This document shows positions 44,030-54,109 of a stretch of 64,000 bases of DNA, piece by piece. The number at the start of each line of letters is the position of its first letter. The first letter of the stretch is position 1. Both the position numbers and the translations under genes were made by a program. Origin of the DNA: Ascarosepion bandense (lineage: Eukaryota; Mollusca; Cephalopoda; Sepiida; Sepiidae); assembly GCA_037127315.1 (NCBI GenBank), contig JBBBDQ010000352.1:1300001-1364000 (forward strand), given 5' to 3'. A model generated the notes under the pieces. The model worked only from the letters and a program-made list of their open reading frames with translations. It had not been told where the DNA came from and did not search any database.

Positions 44030-44245
44030 ATATGTTTATCCTTCAGGACTTCATCAGACAAAAACCCAATGGAGGAATTTACTCCATCACCTGTAATAAT
44101 TGTCACAAAAAATCCATAACAGAAATTTCACAGAATCTAAATAACAGATTATATGAATACAAAGGGATCATTTTACAAAACAATACATCAAATGTGTGGC
44201 TTGTCCACTGTAACAAGACTGATAAAAGGAGAAAATGAAAAATGT
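44030..44245 (+). pseudogene. Penelope-like element, GIY-YIG endonuclease remnant
   Basis: The open frame 44032-44238 reads KPNGGIYSITCNNCHKK then ITEISQNLNNRLYEYKG and VWLVHCNKTDKR. This follows the G-[IV]-Y-x-I-x-C...C...(Y-I-G)-E-T-x-x-x-L-x-x-R-x-x-E-[HY] pattern. The YIG position reads SIT and the R is present. The domain is short and isolated, so inactive. Confidence 0.7.
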
Positions 44246-44463
44246 CTCGAGAGTGCCTTGATCACAAAGTCATCCACTGTACATTTGTGACCTGGCAGAT
44301 CTATTATCAGTGTGGAATACCTACTAACAAAAGTGATAAAAAGAAAAAGAGTCTGCAAATGAATTTGGCTATATATATTCTAAAATATATATATATATAT
44401 ATTCTAAAATTACCAGCATATCTCATTTGTGCATATGTGTAGTCATTCCATCCTAACAAATTT

Positions 44464-44640
44464 AATCTGATAAAGTCCTTGTTATGTCGTGAGTAAGAAT
44501 AAATAATTAATCTGATAAAGTCCTTGTTATGTCGTGAGTAAGAATAAATAATTAATCTGATAAAGTCCTTGTTATGTCGTGAGTAAGAATAAATAATTAA
44601 TCTGATAAAGTCCTTGTTATGTCGTGAGTAAGAATAAATA
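44464..44640. repeat. 45-bp tandem repeat, four units, spanning an LTR/flank junction
   Basis: The unit 'tctgataaagtccttgttat' plus 'gtcgtgagtaagaataaata' plus 'attaa' occurs four times without visible change. It consists of flanking sequence plus the terminal LTR bases, so it arose after LTR insertion. Confidence 0.9.
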
Positions 44641-44902
44641 ACTCAACAACAGGAATAGGTTAATTGTTGTATTCCGTGAAAATAGTATTTACAAAGGTTA
44701 TTAGTATCCAATACAAGAATAAAGGTTAATCGTCTCAACCGTCGTAAGACGTAGTATGAGCAATGGGTACTTCTGGGTCGTCACCAGAAGTCTATGACTG
44801 ACTTGTCGATACGGCTGCTCAGCACACTCTCTCAATGCCACCATTACTTTACATAGTAATAGAATAGTCCATTATAGCCGAATAGGCGCGGGCGTCCCAA
44901 CA
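44615..44902 (-). mobile_element. Solo LTR, 288 bp, with 5-bp target duplication
   Basis: Minus-strand sense: it begins TGTTGGGACGCCCGCGCC and ends CACGACATAACA (TG...CA). The 5 bases on both sides are gtcct (44610-44614 and 44903-44907), a perfect target-site duplication. It contains 'ggctataatggac' (TATA-like). No internal retroelement region adjoins, so it is a solo LTR left by recombination. The 5-bp duplication suits Ty3/gypsy-type or BEL-type elements. Confidence 0.8.
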
Positions 44903-45156
44903 GTCCTGAAAGTCAAAATTTGTCACAAGTAAACTTTTTCCACATTGTCATACAATTTCTCCAATATTTTTCTTGCTATATAAAAATATATATATATATA
45001 TTTTAAATACAGCCAACAAGAACGATTTAAGTTTTTCTAGCATCCTTACATTTTCCATAAGTTTTACGTCTCATGTTTTGACTGTTACAAAACTATAAAA
45101 TGGAAAAAACATAATAAAAATTAACTAAATCTTCCTTGTCGGCCGTATTTAATGAA

Positions 45157-45360
45157 AGCTGTTTGAAAGAAAGGTTACTACCCAAATATACATTTTATAT
45201 GAAAATATGTTTGGTGGTACAAAACTTCATTACCGCCATGAATAGACAAAAATATTTAAAAAATAAAATTGTTATTTATAAGGTTTATGTTTATCCCCTT
45301 ATAAATAACCATAATTGTGTCACTAATTTTAATGTTGACACATTTTCTATCTTAAATATG
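45157..45360 (+). pseudogene. Penelope-like N-terminal remnant
   Basis: 'FNESCLKERLLPKYTFYMKI' resembles the peptides at 55058-55240 (FNKTCIKEGLLLKY) and 54235 (CLENYLLPRYTKY) on the minus strand. The C[LI]xxxLLPKY motif is typical of a conserved N-terminal stretch in PLE proteins. Confidence 0.5.
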
Positions 45361-45376
45361 TCCCACTCAAAATGTT

Positions 45377-46221
45377 GGAGGCCATCTATATTCAATCTTT
45401 AAAGTAAGCAAAAGGAGTGCATCATTGGCCTCCAACTTATTTTCATTAAGATTTTTTTTTATTCTCTTTACATCTTGTCTATTTTCTTAAAACAATAATT
45501 ATTTCTTTATAAACCTTGATTTAGCTCTGTTGAGCAAGGTTCGAAACAAGTTAGCTAGCCCAATTTTCAATATTTATTACTACCACTCATGATAATATTT
45601 TTGTCTATTCATGACAGTGATTTTATTTTACATAGATATGGCATAGAAGGGTTAACTTGAGTAAATAGCTCACAATTTGAATTAGTTTAAAACTGGTAAA
45701 ATTTGGAAATAAATTTATTCTAGCAAGAGTTAACAATAAATATGTTTTATCTTCAGATTTACAAGTTATAACAAAACCTAGTTTGATATCATTAATGGGA
45801 ATGTTATGAAAGAAAGGAAGATTTTCCCATTCCTCATATTATTGACATTATATTCATGGTTATCGTAACATCTTATTTCATGGATGTAACAGAGTGGCTG
45901 AAAGAGCAATTTTTATGGTGCTAAGTCATATACAGAATTATATATACATATTTACATGTGCCCAGTGTAGAGAAACCTTCAGACATATTTGCATAGAGAA
46001 TGGGAAAAAAAAAAGCGAGTCTTACATGTAATAATTCTCAGCAGAAAGTTTCTGGAGAAGTTATATTTAGGCTTCCAGATTTGAATGGGCCATTTTGCTA
46101 GCAAGAACATATTCCACAAATAGAAAATGGTAAGCTTAACCCAATGACTTGGGTTGGGAGAAGTAGATTTAGCCTCAGCCAGAGCCAAGAAGTTCATGCT
46201 AAAATAAAACAAAAAAAAAAA
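45377..46221. other. Spacer between the inverted arms
   Basis: About 845 bp of AT-rich sequence. 'gctctgttgagcaaggttcg' and 'aaacaag' near 45517 look like a hammerhead core with CUGUUGA instead of CUGANGA, so probably a decayed motif. No gene was recognised. Confidence 0.35.
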
Positions 46222-46708
46222 CTGCATTTTGAGTGGGACATATTTCAGATAGAAAATGTGTCAACATTAAAATTAGTGACACAATTATGGTTATTTATAG
46301 GGGGATAAACATAAACCTTATAAATAACAATTTTATTTTTTAAATATTTTTGTCTATTCATGGCGGTAATGAAATTTTGTACCACCAAACATATTTTCAT
46401 ATAAAATGTATATTTGGGTAGTAAACTTTCTTTCAAACAGCTTTCATTAATTACTGCCAATGACAAGGAAGATTTAGTTAATTTTTATTATGTTTTTCCA
46501 TTTTATAGTTTTGTAACAGTCAAAACATGAGACGTAAAACTTATGGAAAATGTAAGGATGCTAGAAAAACTTAAATCGTTCTTGTTGGCTGTATTTAAAA
46601 TATATATATATATATATATATATATTTTTATATAGCAAGAAAAATATTGGAGAAATTGTATGACAAAGTAGAAAAAGTTTACTTGTGACAAATTTTGACT
46701 TTCATGAC

Positions 46709-46996
46709 TGTTGGGACGCCCGCGCCTATTCGGCTATAATGGACTATTCTATTACTATGTAAAGTAATGGTGGCATTGAGAGAGTGTGCTGAGCAGCCGT
46801 ATCAACAAGTCAGTCGTAGACTTCCGGTGACGACCCGGAAGTATCCATTGCTCATACTACGTCTTACGACGGTTGAGACGATTAACCTTTATTCTTGTAT
46901 TGGATACTAATAACCTTTGTAAATACTATTTTCACGGAATACAACGATTAACCTATTCCTGTTGTTGAGTTGTTTATTCTTACTCACGACATAACA
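46709..46996 (+). mobile_element. Solo LTR, 288 bp, sense copy in the right arm
   Basis: It starts TGTTGGGACG and ends CGACATAACA, the same length as the copy at 44615. The downstream flank is aggac; the upstream flank reads atgac, one or two changes from the duplication kept in the left arm. It is a copy made by the inverted duplication, not an independent insertion. Confidence 0.8.
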
Positions 46997-47200
46997 AGGA
47001 CTTTATCAGATTAATTATTTATTCTTACTCACGACATAACAAGGACTTTATCAGATTAATTATTTATTCTTACTCACGACATAACAAGGACTTTATCAGA
47101 TTAATTATTTATTCTTACTCACGACATAACAAGGACTTTATCAGATTAATTATTTATTCTTACTCATGACATAACAAGGACTTTATCAGATTAAATTTGT
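46970..47200. repeat. 45-bp tandem repeat, five units
   Basis: 'aaggactttatcag' occurs at 46996, 47041, 47086, 47131 and 47176. There is one more unit than in the left arm, and the last unit has a C to T change (tactcatgac). Confidence 0.9.
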
Positions 47201-47251
47201 TAGGCTGGAATGACTACACATATGCACAAATGAGGTATGCTGGTAATTTTA

Positions 47252-47295
<44 letters not shown>
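47252..47295. repeat. (TA)n microsatellite
   Basis: It is longer than its partner in the left arm (44383-44402). Confidence 0.9.
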
Positions 47296-47298
<3 letters not shown>

Positions 47299-47527
47299 AG
47301 AATATATATAGCCAAATTCATTTGCAGACTCTTTTTCTTTTTATCACTTTTGTGACTACTGGAAGCTGACTGATTGAGAATTTTCATCACATGGCTTCAT
47401 CTCTGGAGGGAGATAATCTTTTGTATACCGAATAACATGATACATCAGAAAGAATATGTACTGATCATTAACACTTTAAAAACCAGATTTTTCCTTCTCT
47501 CTAATTTTTGTGTTCTATCTTTTGTAG

Positions 47528-47596
47528 ATGAGAAAAATGGAAAATTTGTTATTAGAAAAGAAGGAAAATGCCAATTTAAGTGTAAAAGGTTTTGAG
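47528..47596 (+). CDS. Coding exon 5 of the unidentified gene
   Basis: A 69-nt exon (23 codons, phase 0 to 0) follows TCTTTTGTAG and precedes GTAAGA. It encodes MRKMENLLLEKKENANLSVK followed by GFE. Charged residues with regularly spaced leucines suggest a helix that continues the coiled coil. The initial ATG is the first codon of the exon, but phase continuity with exon 4 makes it an internal methionine in the full transcript. An alternative start in a shorter isoform cannot be excluded. Confidence 0.72.
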
Positions 47597-47799
47597 GTAA
47601 GAACTCGGTTATTTTTTTCTAAAATAAAACTATGTAATGGACACTTAGTATTATTAGATTTAAGATTACATAAATGTTTGTAATTTCTGTTTAAAATAAA
47701 GCCAAGGAACCATTGAATGAATGTTTAAATAATATATTTTATAAACCATTACAAAAGTTGTATTTTTGATCATTTAAAAGCTGGATTTTTTTCTATGAG

Positions 47800-47975
47800 A
47801 AACTGACCCCTCACCTGGAAATTTGTTTAAATATTGAAATTTTTCAAAATTTTTTTATAATCAGAAAGTTTAAGTAACACTCGACAGGACTGCAGTGAAA
47901 AAAAAGTAATAAAAAATGGAAAACAACAAAATTAAACGTGGTGGTAGTCTGCTTCAGGTCCACCCATTAATGGAA
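47800..47975 (+). mobile_element. Lone arm of the 40330 element
   Basis: 'tgttgaaattttt'-type sequence through 'gtggtggtagtctgcttcag' and 'gtccaccc' match the right arm at 41000-41140. It lies 200 bp after exon 5. Confidence 0.5.
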
Positions 47976-48239
47976 TCCGTCTGGTATATAAAAAAGGAAA
48001 GATAAAAATAACAAGCACTGGTTACATTTTACACGGACGCAATAAAGATGCTCAGCTTGAAATTTAGATTATGGTATCCAACACATCTCAATGCCTAACT
48101 TGCCTTCTCTCACTTTTTACTTGAGGTAATTTTGTGAGGAAAGGTGATATTTTCTATGAAAAATCAATTAACATAAAACAGTTTCTAAGACATAATAATT
48201 TAACAAGGTTTCTAGAGTTATTTAAAGCCAGAAAATATT

Positions 48240-48430
48240 TTTAGATACAGATTTACTGATGCAAGGCCTACTAATTAACCCATAGCTGGAGTGGGAAGAG
48301 GTGGATTCATACCTTTACCAAAGCTATTTGTGCTTCCCTGTCAACTACAATGTTCAAATAATTTAGATGCAATGTCTAACATTCTCTTAGTGAATGCAAA
48401 GGATTTAACTGGAATTCGAAGTCAAGGACA
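48240..48430 (-). mobile_element. Main-family tRNA SINE fragment, rearranged
   Basis: 'taacccatagctggagtggg' and 'ctttaccaaagctatttgtg' are followed by a short LINE 3' piece ('aatttagatgcaatgtc') and then the SINE head part 'tgaatgcaaaggatttaact'. One fragment is inserted into another. Confidence 0.45.
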
Positions 48431-48695
48431 GATGGCCCATAAAAACATTGGCAAGTTCAATACCTGGTGACAGCAGTGGTGGACAAATAAGTTAGAGTTG
48501 AGTTAAAGGGAGATAGCCAAGACATCTTAAAGAAGCATTACACATAGAATGAGAACAATTGACCCCAGTGAACAAAAAAAAAGGGGGATTTGGTTCATAA
48601 TTCCATTTACTTGAAGGTCAGAGGGTACAACAGATAAACTATCGTGAATATAGCAACGAATATAATGACAACAGTCCAAACAATGTAAATAGACT
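48430..48695 (+). mobile_element. tRNA-like SINE of the 16530 family
   Basis: 'ggcaagttcaatacctggtg' (B box), 'cagtggtggacaaataagtt', 'gaacaattgaccccagtgaa' and the end 'gacaacagtccaaacaatgt'. Confidence 0.6.
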
Positions 48696-48704
48696 AACTC
48701 TCTA

Positions 48705-48995
48705 ATTCTTGGGTTGTAGTGTAGTGGATATTGACTCAGAACAACAAATTGGTGGAGCTGAGTTCAAATTTCAGTTGAATTCCTAGCATTCACTTATGCA
48801 CAAATACCCTTGGGAAAGGTATTAATCCATCTCTATCCTCCAGTTATGGGTTAAATAACAGAACAGATTGGGTTCTATAGCATTGGCTGGCAACCAATCT
48901 ACCACAGAATAATCTTCTGCCCAGTTAGTCATGTCTCTTTTGAGATATGATTGCCCAAAGCATGTATCATGTATGGTACTTAGATGACTGACTAA
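48705..48995 (+). mobile_element. Main-family tRNA SINE, near full length
   Basis: 'gtagtgtagtggatattgac', 'gagttcaaatttcagttgaa', 'ttgggaaaggtattaatcca' and 'atgtctcttttgagatatga'. A deletion removes part of the 'gaaagcaatggcaac' segment. It ends about 80 bp upstream of exon 6. Confidence 0.7.
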
Positions 48996-49072
48996 TTCTT
49001 ACTTTGTGGCAAGGGAGTCAAAGAAATGAAATTCAAAAAGTTTTATTTTAATGTTTATTTTTCAAATTTCAG

Positions 49073-49247
49073 GTTCTTCCTGAAGATGAAGGTAGCAATG
49101 ATGATCAGAAGGTTCTTCCTGAAGATGAAGGTAGCAATGATGATCAGAAGGTTCTTCCTGAAGATGAAGGTAGCAATGATGATCAGAAGGTTCTTCCTGA
49201 AGATGAAGGTAGCAATGATGATCAGAAGCAAGTCATGGAGAATGAGG
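49073..49247 (+). CDS. Coding exon 6, carrying four perfect 13-residue repeats
   Basis: This 175-nt exon starts after TTTCAAATTTCAG and ends before GTAAAT (phase 0 to 1). Its first 156 nt are four identical 39-nt units, each encoding VLPEDEGSNDDQK. The tail encodes QVMENEG, whose last codon is completed in exon 7. The repeat peptide is strongly acidic and probably disordered. Because 39 is a multiple of three, copy number can change without breaking the frame. A longer frame (MKFKKFYF...) reads the repeat in another phase as KMKVAMMIRRFFL, but that frame has no matching splice partner and is rejected. Confidence 0.8.
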
Positions 49248-50100
49248 GTAAATTATTTACATTATTACGTGATTTTTTTGCTTAAAGTATCTTTTCAGAA
49301 ACATGTAGCAATCATCAAAATAGCAAAATACTTGTCGGTTTATGGTAAGAATTGTTTTTGAGGAGCTGACAAAATGACTTATACAAAATTTATTTACCTT
49401 TGGGTGGGTGGTGAGATATATTGTCAAGATTATGATATACATGGCAAAACTACTTAAGCAGAAATATGTATTTACAGAAAAAGCAATTTTAATTTGTTTT
49501 TTCAGCTTAGTACCAAACACAAGTTCTGCTCTTTTTCAAACAAGAACAGTGTTATGATGGAATTAAATTCACCACATTAACACATTTACATTTTTAAAGA
49601 AATTGATGATAATTGTAATAAAATAATTGTTATATTTGATGACAATACTTTTCCTGACATCCATCAACCAAAAAAAAAAAAAAATCTCCATAATTAATTG
49701 CCTTCTGTTGGTTTTAATCTGGAAACACTTAAAAAAAAATCCCCTTCCCTAAAATTATAGACAATTCCTACTGATGCATGTTGAGATTTCTTAGTCAATA
49801 AAAATGGATGATTCTTTGTCTACCCTACACATTTTTTTTCTTGCCTTATACTTAACTTTGCATTGCTTATTTCTCATATTATTTTACTGCTTTTGGGACA
49901 TAAAAATGTCTGCTTATTCAACCAAGTATATTGGCAAAGAAGAAGAGAATGTTGAAAAATAAATCCTTTTTTATTTTTTCAGAAAATTGTTGGTTGATTG
50001 ATTGATTCTAAGGCATACTAACCTCTATTTTGGTTTCAATGACCAGGAAGAAGAGTAAAACAAACTGCTAAATAAATAAATAAAATCACTTCTACTTAAA
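49248..50100. other. Intron DNA without recognised feature
   Basis: AT-rich, with several A runs. No repeat or RNA was recognised. Confidence 0.3.
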
Positions 50101-50111
50101 TTTATAGACAA

Positions 50112-50576
50112 CTAGCAGTATAGCCTGGCGTTGCTTGGGTGTAATGAAAGCTTTAAAACTAATCCATGGTCCTGGAGCTCAGACTCTTTGGACGTTGGCA
50201 CGAAAGTTCCAGTCAAAGCGAAACTGTAGACTTAAAGAAAAATGAATGGATGTAAGTCAAATTTTCATTTCCTGGTATCAATATCAAATTTTCTGCACTA
50301 TTGTAAGAACTGAAACCTTGAAACTTCTGAATATCGTTTCTTATGTCTTTGTCAATGAGTGTATCAAATTTGATTAAAATCAGACCACTCCTTCTATAAC
50401 CTGCTTTTTTCGATTTTCAATATTTATCGGGGGTACCTCGACACAAAACCTAGCTAAGAACACTCACAGACGCTTATAGTACAACTGCGTAAATTTTCAA
50501 GAAAATTGGTTCAGCCATTTTGGAGTCTATAGGTAACAGATACACACACAAAGTTCCATTTATAAATAAGTTTAGA
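50112..50576 (-). mobile_element. Helitron-like nonautonomous element
   Basis: CTAG start with 'cagtatagcctggcgttgct', then 'ggtcctggagctcagactct', 'ttgtctttgtcaatgagtgt'-type body, and the end 'tttataaataagtttaga'. The flanks are A before and T after. It lacks the internal (TA)n present at 35340. Confidence 0.6.
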
Positions 50577-50736
50577 TTCCTACAGATGCATGGTGGGATT
50601 TCTTCTTAATCAAAATGAACAGTTCTTGGTCTTACCCAAACATTTTCTTTTTCTTGCATTGAAGTTAAAAGGTTATACCAACTTGATTTTTGTTCCTTCT
50701 TTTGCTGTCTTAAAATTGCTTTGCCTTACCTTGTAT

Positions 50737-51293
50737 TCAGTCAGTTAAGTGCCATATGTGAAACATGCTTGGGCGATCATGTCTCGAAAGAGACATGACT
50801 GACTGGGCAGAAGATTATCCCACAGTAGGTTGCCATTGCTTTTTGCGGTAGACTGGTTGCCAGCCAAGTCTTTAGAATCCAATTTATCCTATTATTTGAC
50901 TCATAGTTAGAAGGGGGAAGAGATGTATTGTTATTAAGTAATAATTAGTGGGGGATCAGTTTATTACTTCATAACAACATAAAACTGATCTCCCACTTTA
51001 TGCCCAGTAGAAGCCTTAATCATGTTTTCAACTATTATATTCAGTCAGTCAGTTAAATGCCATATGTGAAACACACATAAAGAGACATGACTGACTGGGC
51101 AGAAGATTATCCCACAGTAGGTTGCCAGCCAAGGCTATAGAACCCAATCTGTCCCATTATTTAACCCATAACTGGAGGGAAGAGACAGATTAATACCTTT
51201 CCCAAGGGTATTTGCATGTAAGTGAATGCAATGAATTCAACTGGAATTTGAACTCGGCTCCCCGATTTCTTGTTCCGAGCTGATCCGATACCT
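50737..51293 (-). mobile_element. Composite repeat SINE-foldback-SINE, antisense copy
   Basis: Headless SINE 50737-50920, spacer with arms 'agtgggggatcagttt' and 'aaactgatctcccacttt', then a second SINE 51035-51293 with an internal deletion. Same order as at 8343 and 38160. Confidence 0.75.
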
Positions 51294-51589
51294 TGTATTA
51301 CATGGCTTATTTCATGTATTATTTTGTTCTGTTCTTATAGGGAATTTGATCAATTCCACATAAAAATGCCCACTTATTCAATAACCTTTCACACCAAACC
51401 ATGCAGGCAACACCATTTGTATATGTACTGAGGTTCTCACTCATGAGAAGTTCAGCTGAGAGGCTGTAACTACAGTGAGTTGAACTGGCTGCAGGCTAAA
51501 TATGAACCACTGTCGGTATATCAAGGGTAATGATGGCACAAAATTGCTGGATAAAGGGCCTCTTAAACTAAAGTCAATGGCCAGGGTGG

Positions 51590-52110
51590 AAAGTCTTCAA
51601 GTTTGTTTTGAGATTTAACGACCTATCAATCCTTATAGGATCATTTAAGGTCACAACAAATGATTTTAGGTAAGGTTATATTATTTTTACAGAATTTTGG
51701 AAGATGTCTTGCTTTTTAAACTTTTCCATTGCTTTCAATTTGTGTTACTTTTTAAATTTTTCAACTGGTGAGGGTCGGATCTATTTTTGATCTTCGGATC
51801 TTTACTTAGATTATATTTTGTTGTATAGTTTGATCTTTTTGAGGAACGTTAAAATAGTGTTAGAGTTTATTTTTTTGAAAAGATCTTTCAGGTTGCTAAC
51901 ATTATATATATTATTATTGCCGGATATGTCTTCAAGTTAGAGGATGATGGCTGAGGGCTGATCTGATAGAAGATGAGCAACACTAGATCGAGATTTTTTA
52001 TTTTTTAATTTTATATTTAAGTGAGCTTAATGGCATATCAATCTCTGTGGATTATTTAATGCCAAAAAAGTAGGTTTTTAAGGTATTTTTGTTAATGTTT
52101 GGTTATAGTT
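51590..52110 (-). repeat. Fragments of the 29600-type SINE tail
   Basis: 'ttaacgacctatcaatcctt' near 51618 is the reverse of 29660-29685. A weaker version, 'taatggcatatcaatctct', is at 52029. Confidence 0.45.
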
Positions 52111-52229
52111 AGACGGTTGATTTAGTCAGATTTTGATGAAAAATTTATTTTAGAAAACTAAAAGTGTCTTCTAGTTTTATGGCAATAATTTTTTTCCTTC
52201 AAAAATTTATATTTTTCTATTTTCATAGT

Positions 52230-52385
52230 GCTTTGACCCCAGTTTAGGGAAGTGGGGGTTAACTATTTGCCCATAGCTGGAACCCTAACAAGTGCTATCA
52301 CAGCAATTAAGAGGTGGTTCCATGCTCCTCACAACCTCCCAATCAGAGGCCTTGCCATCATACCCAGAACCACACCATGGGACCA
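52230..52385 (+). repeat. Dispersed repeat (family of 3985)
   Basis: 'gttaactatttgcccatagc', 'tggttccatgctcctcacaa' and 'aatcagaggccttgcc' match 4040-4170. Confidence 0.55.
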
Positions 52386-52739
52386 AGGACAGAGATAAAG
52401 ACACTAACACATTGTTGAGTAAAGTCTAGATAGCTAACCACCGCATTATGTAATCTTTTTTAAATAATGCATACATTGGTTACACAACCACTACACTATG
52501 TTAATTAACTTGCCATATATTTGATAATTCTATTACATCTCATATTACCAACATAAGAAAACAAGTAATTTGATAAACCTTACCAATAACACAAAAATAC
52601 TATATATATTATATATCACAAATATATATCACAAATTGTAAAAATATGACCGCAGATACTAGAAACATTAACCATAAAAAACAGACACCCTAATGAAATT
52701 TTATCAAATTTACAAACATTATCAGCTCAGAATGAAAAA

Positions 52740-52880
52740 TCAGAAAGCCAAGTTTGAATTCACTTATGTGCAAATACTCTTGTGAAAGGTACTAATCCAT
52801 CTCTTCTCCTTCCAGCTATGGGTTAAATTGTAGGACAGATTAGGTTCTAAAGCCTTGGTTGACAACCAGTCTATAATAGC
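52740..52880 (+). mobile_element. Main-family tRNA SINE fragment
   Basis: 'gtttgaattcacttatgtgc', 'gctatgggttaaattgtagg' and 'ggttgacaaccagtct'. The head is decayed and the tail missing. Confidence 0.55.
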
Positions 52881-52884
52881 TATA

Positions 52885-53090
52885 TTGAGGGAAGGATAAA
52901 AGATGAACTGGATTCAATAAGCTAGAAGATGGCAATTGACATGGCATTTACATTTTTTGAGATTGTAGCTATCAAAAGAAAGGGAGTTCCACAGATAGAA
53001 GTAGCAATGGTGGGACCTAGATGCCAATCTAGTAGTGCGCTTAAATTCACATGGACAGGTTACCAAAGAATTTTTTTTTCCACTGGTGCC
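52885..53090 (-). pseudogene. CR1/Jockey-like LINE C-terminal fragment
   Basis: 'gcatttacattttttgagat' and 'tgtagctatcaaaagaaagg', then 'gagttccacagatagaag' and 'gtgggacctagatgcca', reverse the 'LQKFKC', 'NSLP' and 'THPF' parts of the C-terminus. Confidence 0.5.
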
Positions 53091-53309
53091 CTGTCACCAT
53101 GAATTTAAGCATGCTATAAAAATATAATCTTGTCTTCTAAAACTCAGTTTTTTAAAGAAATATTTAAATTTTTATAGAATTCTGCAATGTTAGTTATAAT
53201 CTTATTTCCTGAAGCATTTCTAGTAACCATTATTGCCATCTGACAATTCACATTACAAATTAGTCAAGCGAAGTGGAAAAGATGAAATTATTTAAATAAG
53301 TCAAGATAA

Positions 53310-53615
53310 TTTGTTACGGATGTAGATAGCAGCGCGGAACGAGAAATCGGGGAGCCAAGTTCGAATTCCAGTTGAATTCATTGCATTCACTTATGCACAA
53401 ATACTCTTGGGAAAGGTATTAATCCATCTCTTCCTTCCAGTTATGGGTTAAATAACAGGACAGATTGGGTTCTATAGCCATAGCTGGCAACCAGTCTACC
53501 GCAGAAAGCAATGGCAACCTACTGCGGGATAATCTTCTGCCCAGTCAGTCATGTCTCTTTCGAGACATGATCACCCAAGCGTGTTTCCCGTATGGCACTT
53601 AACTGACTGAATTTG
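53310..53615 (+). mobile_element. Main-family tRNA SINE, near full length
   Basis: 'gcgcggaacgagaaatcggg', 'aagttcgaattccagttgaa', 'gcaacctactgcgggataat', hairpin 'gtctctttcgagac' and tail 'cacttaactgactga'. Few changes suggest a recent insertion. The A box is weak. Confidence 0.8.
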
Positions 53616-53892
53616 TTAAACTTTCTTAAAATTGTACCAAATTATTTTAACAGGGAAAAAAAAACAACACTTTTCCAGCTATTATTATTAATACAACCAT
53701 AAGAAAATTATACAAATGTTTCTTGCATGGTCAGGTCTTTGGAACTGTCTAAAATAAAAAAAAATCAAGTGGATTTAGTATAATGACAAAAAAAAAAAAA
53801 AAAAAAGTTGTTTTGCTAAAAGATATTGTTTATACAAAATTTTAGATAACTGTCTATATTTCTAAAATGAGGTATAATAATTATTTGGACTA

Positions 53893-54066
53893 TTTATGTT
53901 ACTATTATGTTACAACTTATGTTACTATTTATGTTACAACTTATGTTACTATTTATGTTACAACTTATGTTACTATTTATGTTACAACTTATGTTACTAT
54001 TTATGTTACAACTTATGTTACTATTTATGTTACAACTTATGTTACTATTTATGTTACAACTTATGC
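53893..54066. repeat. 24-bp minisatellite, about seven units
   Basis: The unit 'tatgttactatttatgttac' plus 'aact' is itself two related 12-mers. It gives three overlapping open frames on the plus strand, all of them artefacts of the repeat. Confidence 0.92.
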
Positions 54067-54109
54067 ATAGTAAGTTAAAAATATGTAATATTTGAAAAAA
54101 AGATAAAAC

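Larger units (their letters stand above)
44326..45376 (+). repeat. Left arm of a large inverted repeat (about 1.05 kb)
   Basis: From 'caaaagtgataaaaagaaa' to 'tgtcccactcaaaatg' the arm is the reverse complement of 46222-47352. Differences are few (some substitutions, TA-run length, four versus five 45-bp units). It contains a solo LTR and a PLE-like peptide (ESCLKERLLPKYTFYMKICL at 45157). Confidence 0.9.
46222..47352 (-). repeat. Right arm of the large inverted repeat
   Basis: Reverse complement of 44326-45376. The arm extends to 'tttttatcacttttgtg', after which the flanks differ. It lies about 175 bp upstream of exon 5. Confidence 0.9.

Noticed and set aside
45979..46227. An 82-codon minus-strand frame in the inverted-repeat spacer
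   Set aside because: Phe/Leu-rich with no similarity or splice borders. Likely chance in AT-rich DNA.
44464..47200. Regular 45-bp repeats as a CRISPR-like array
   Set aside because: Direct tandem repeats with no spacers, in eukaryotic intron DNA.
49026..49361. A 111-codon frame through exon 6 (KMKVAMMIRRFFL repeats)
   Set aside because: A shadow frame of the 39-bp repeat. The VLPEDEGSNDDQK frame fits the splice phases on both sides.
53867..54095. Overlapping frames rich in TYVTIYV or CYYLCYN
   Set aside because: Artefacts of the 24-bp repeat.
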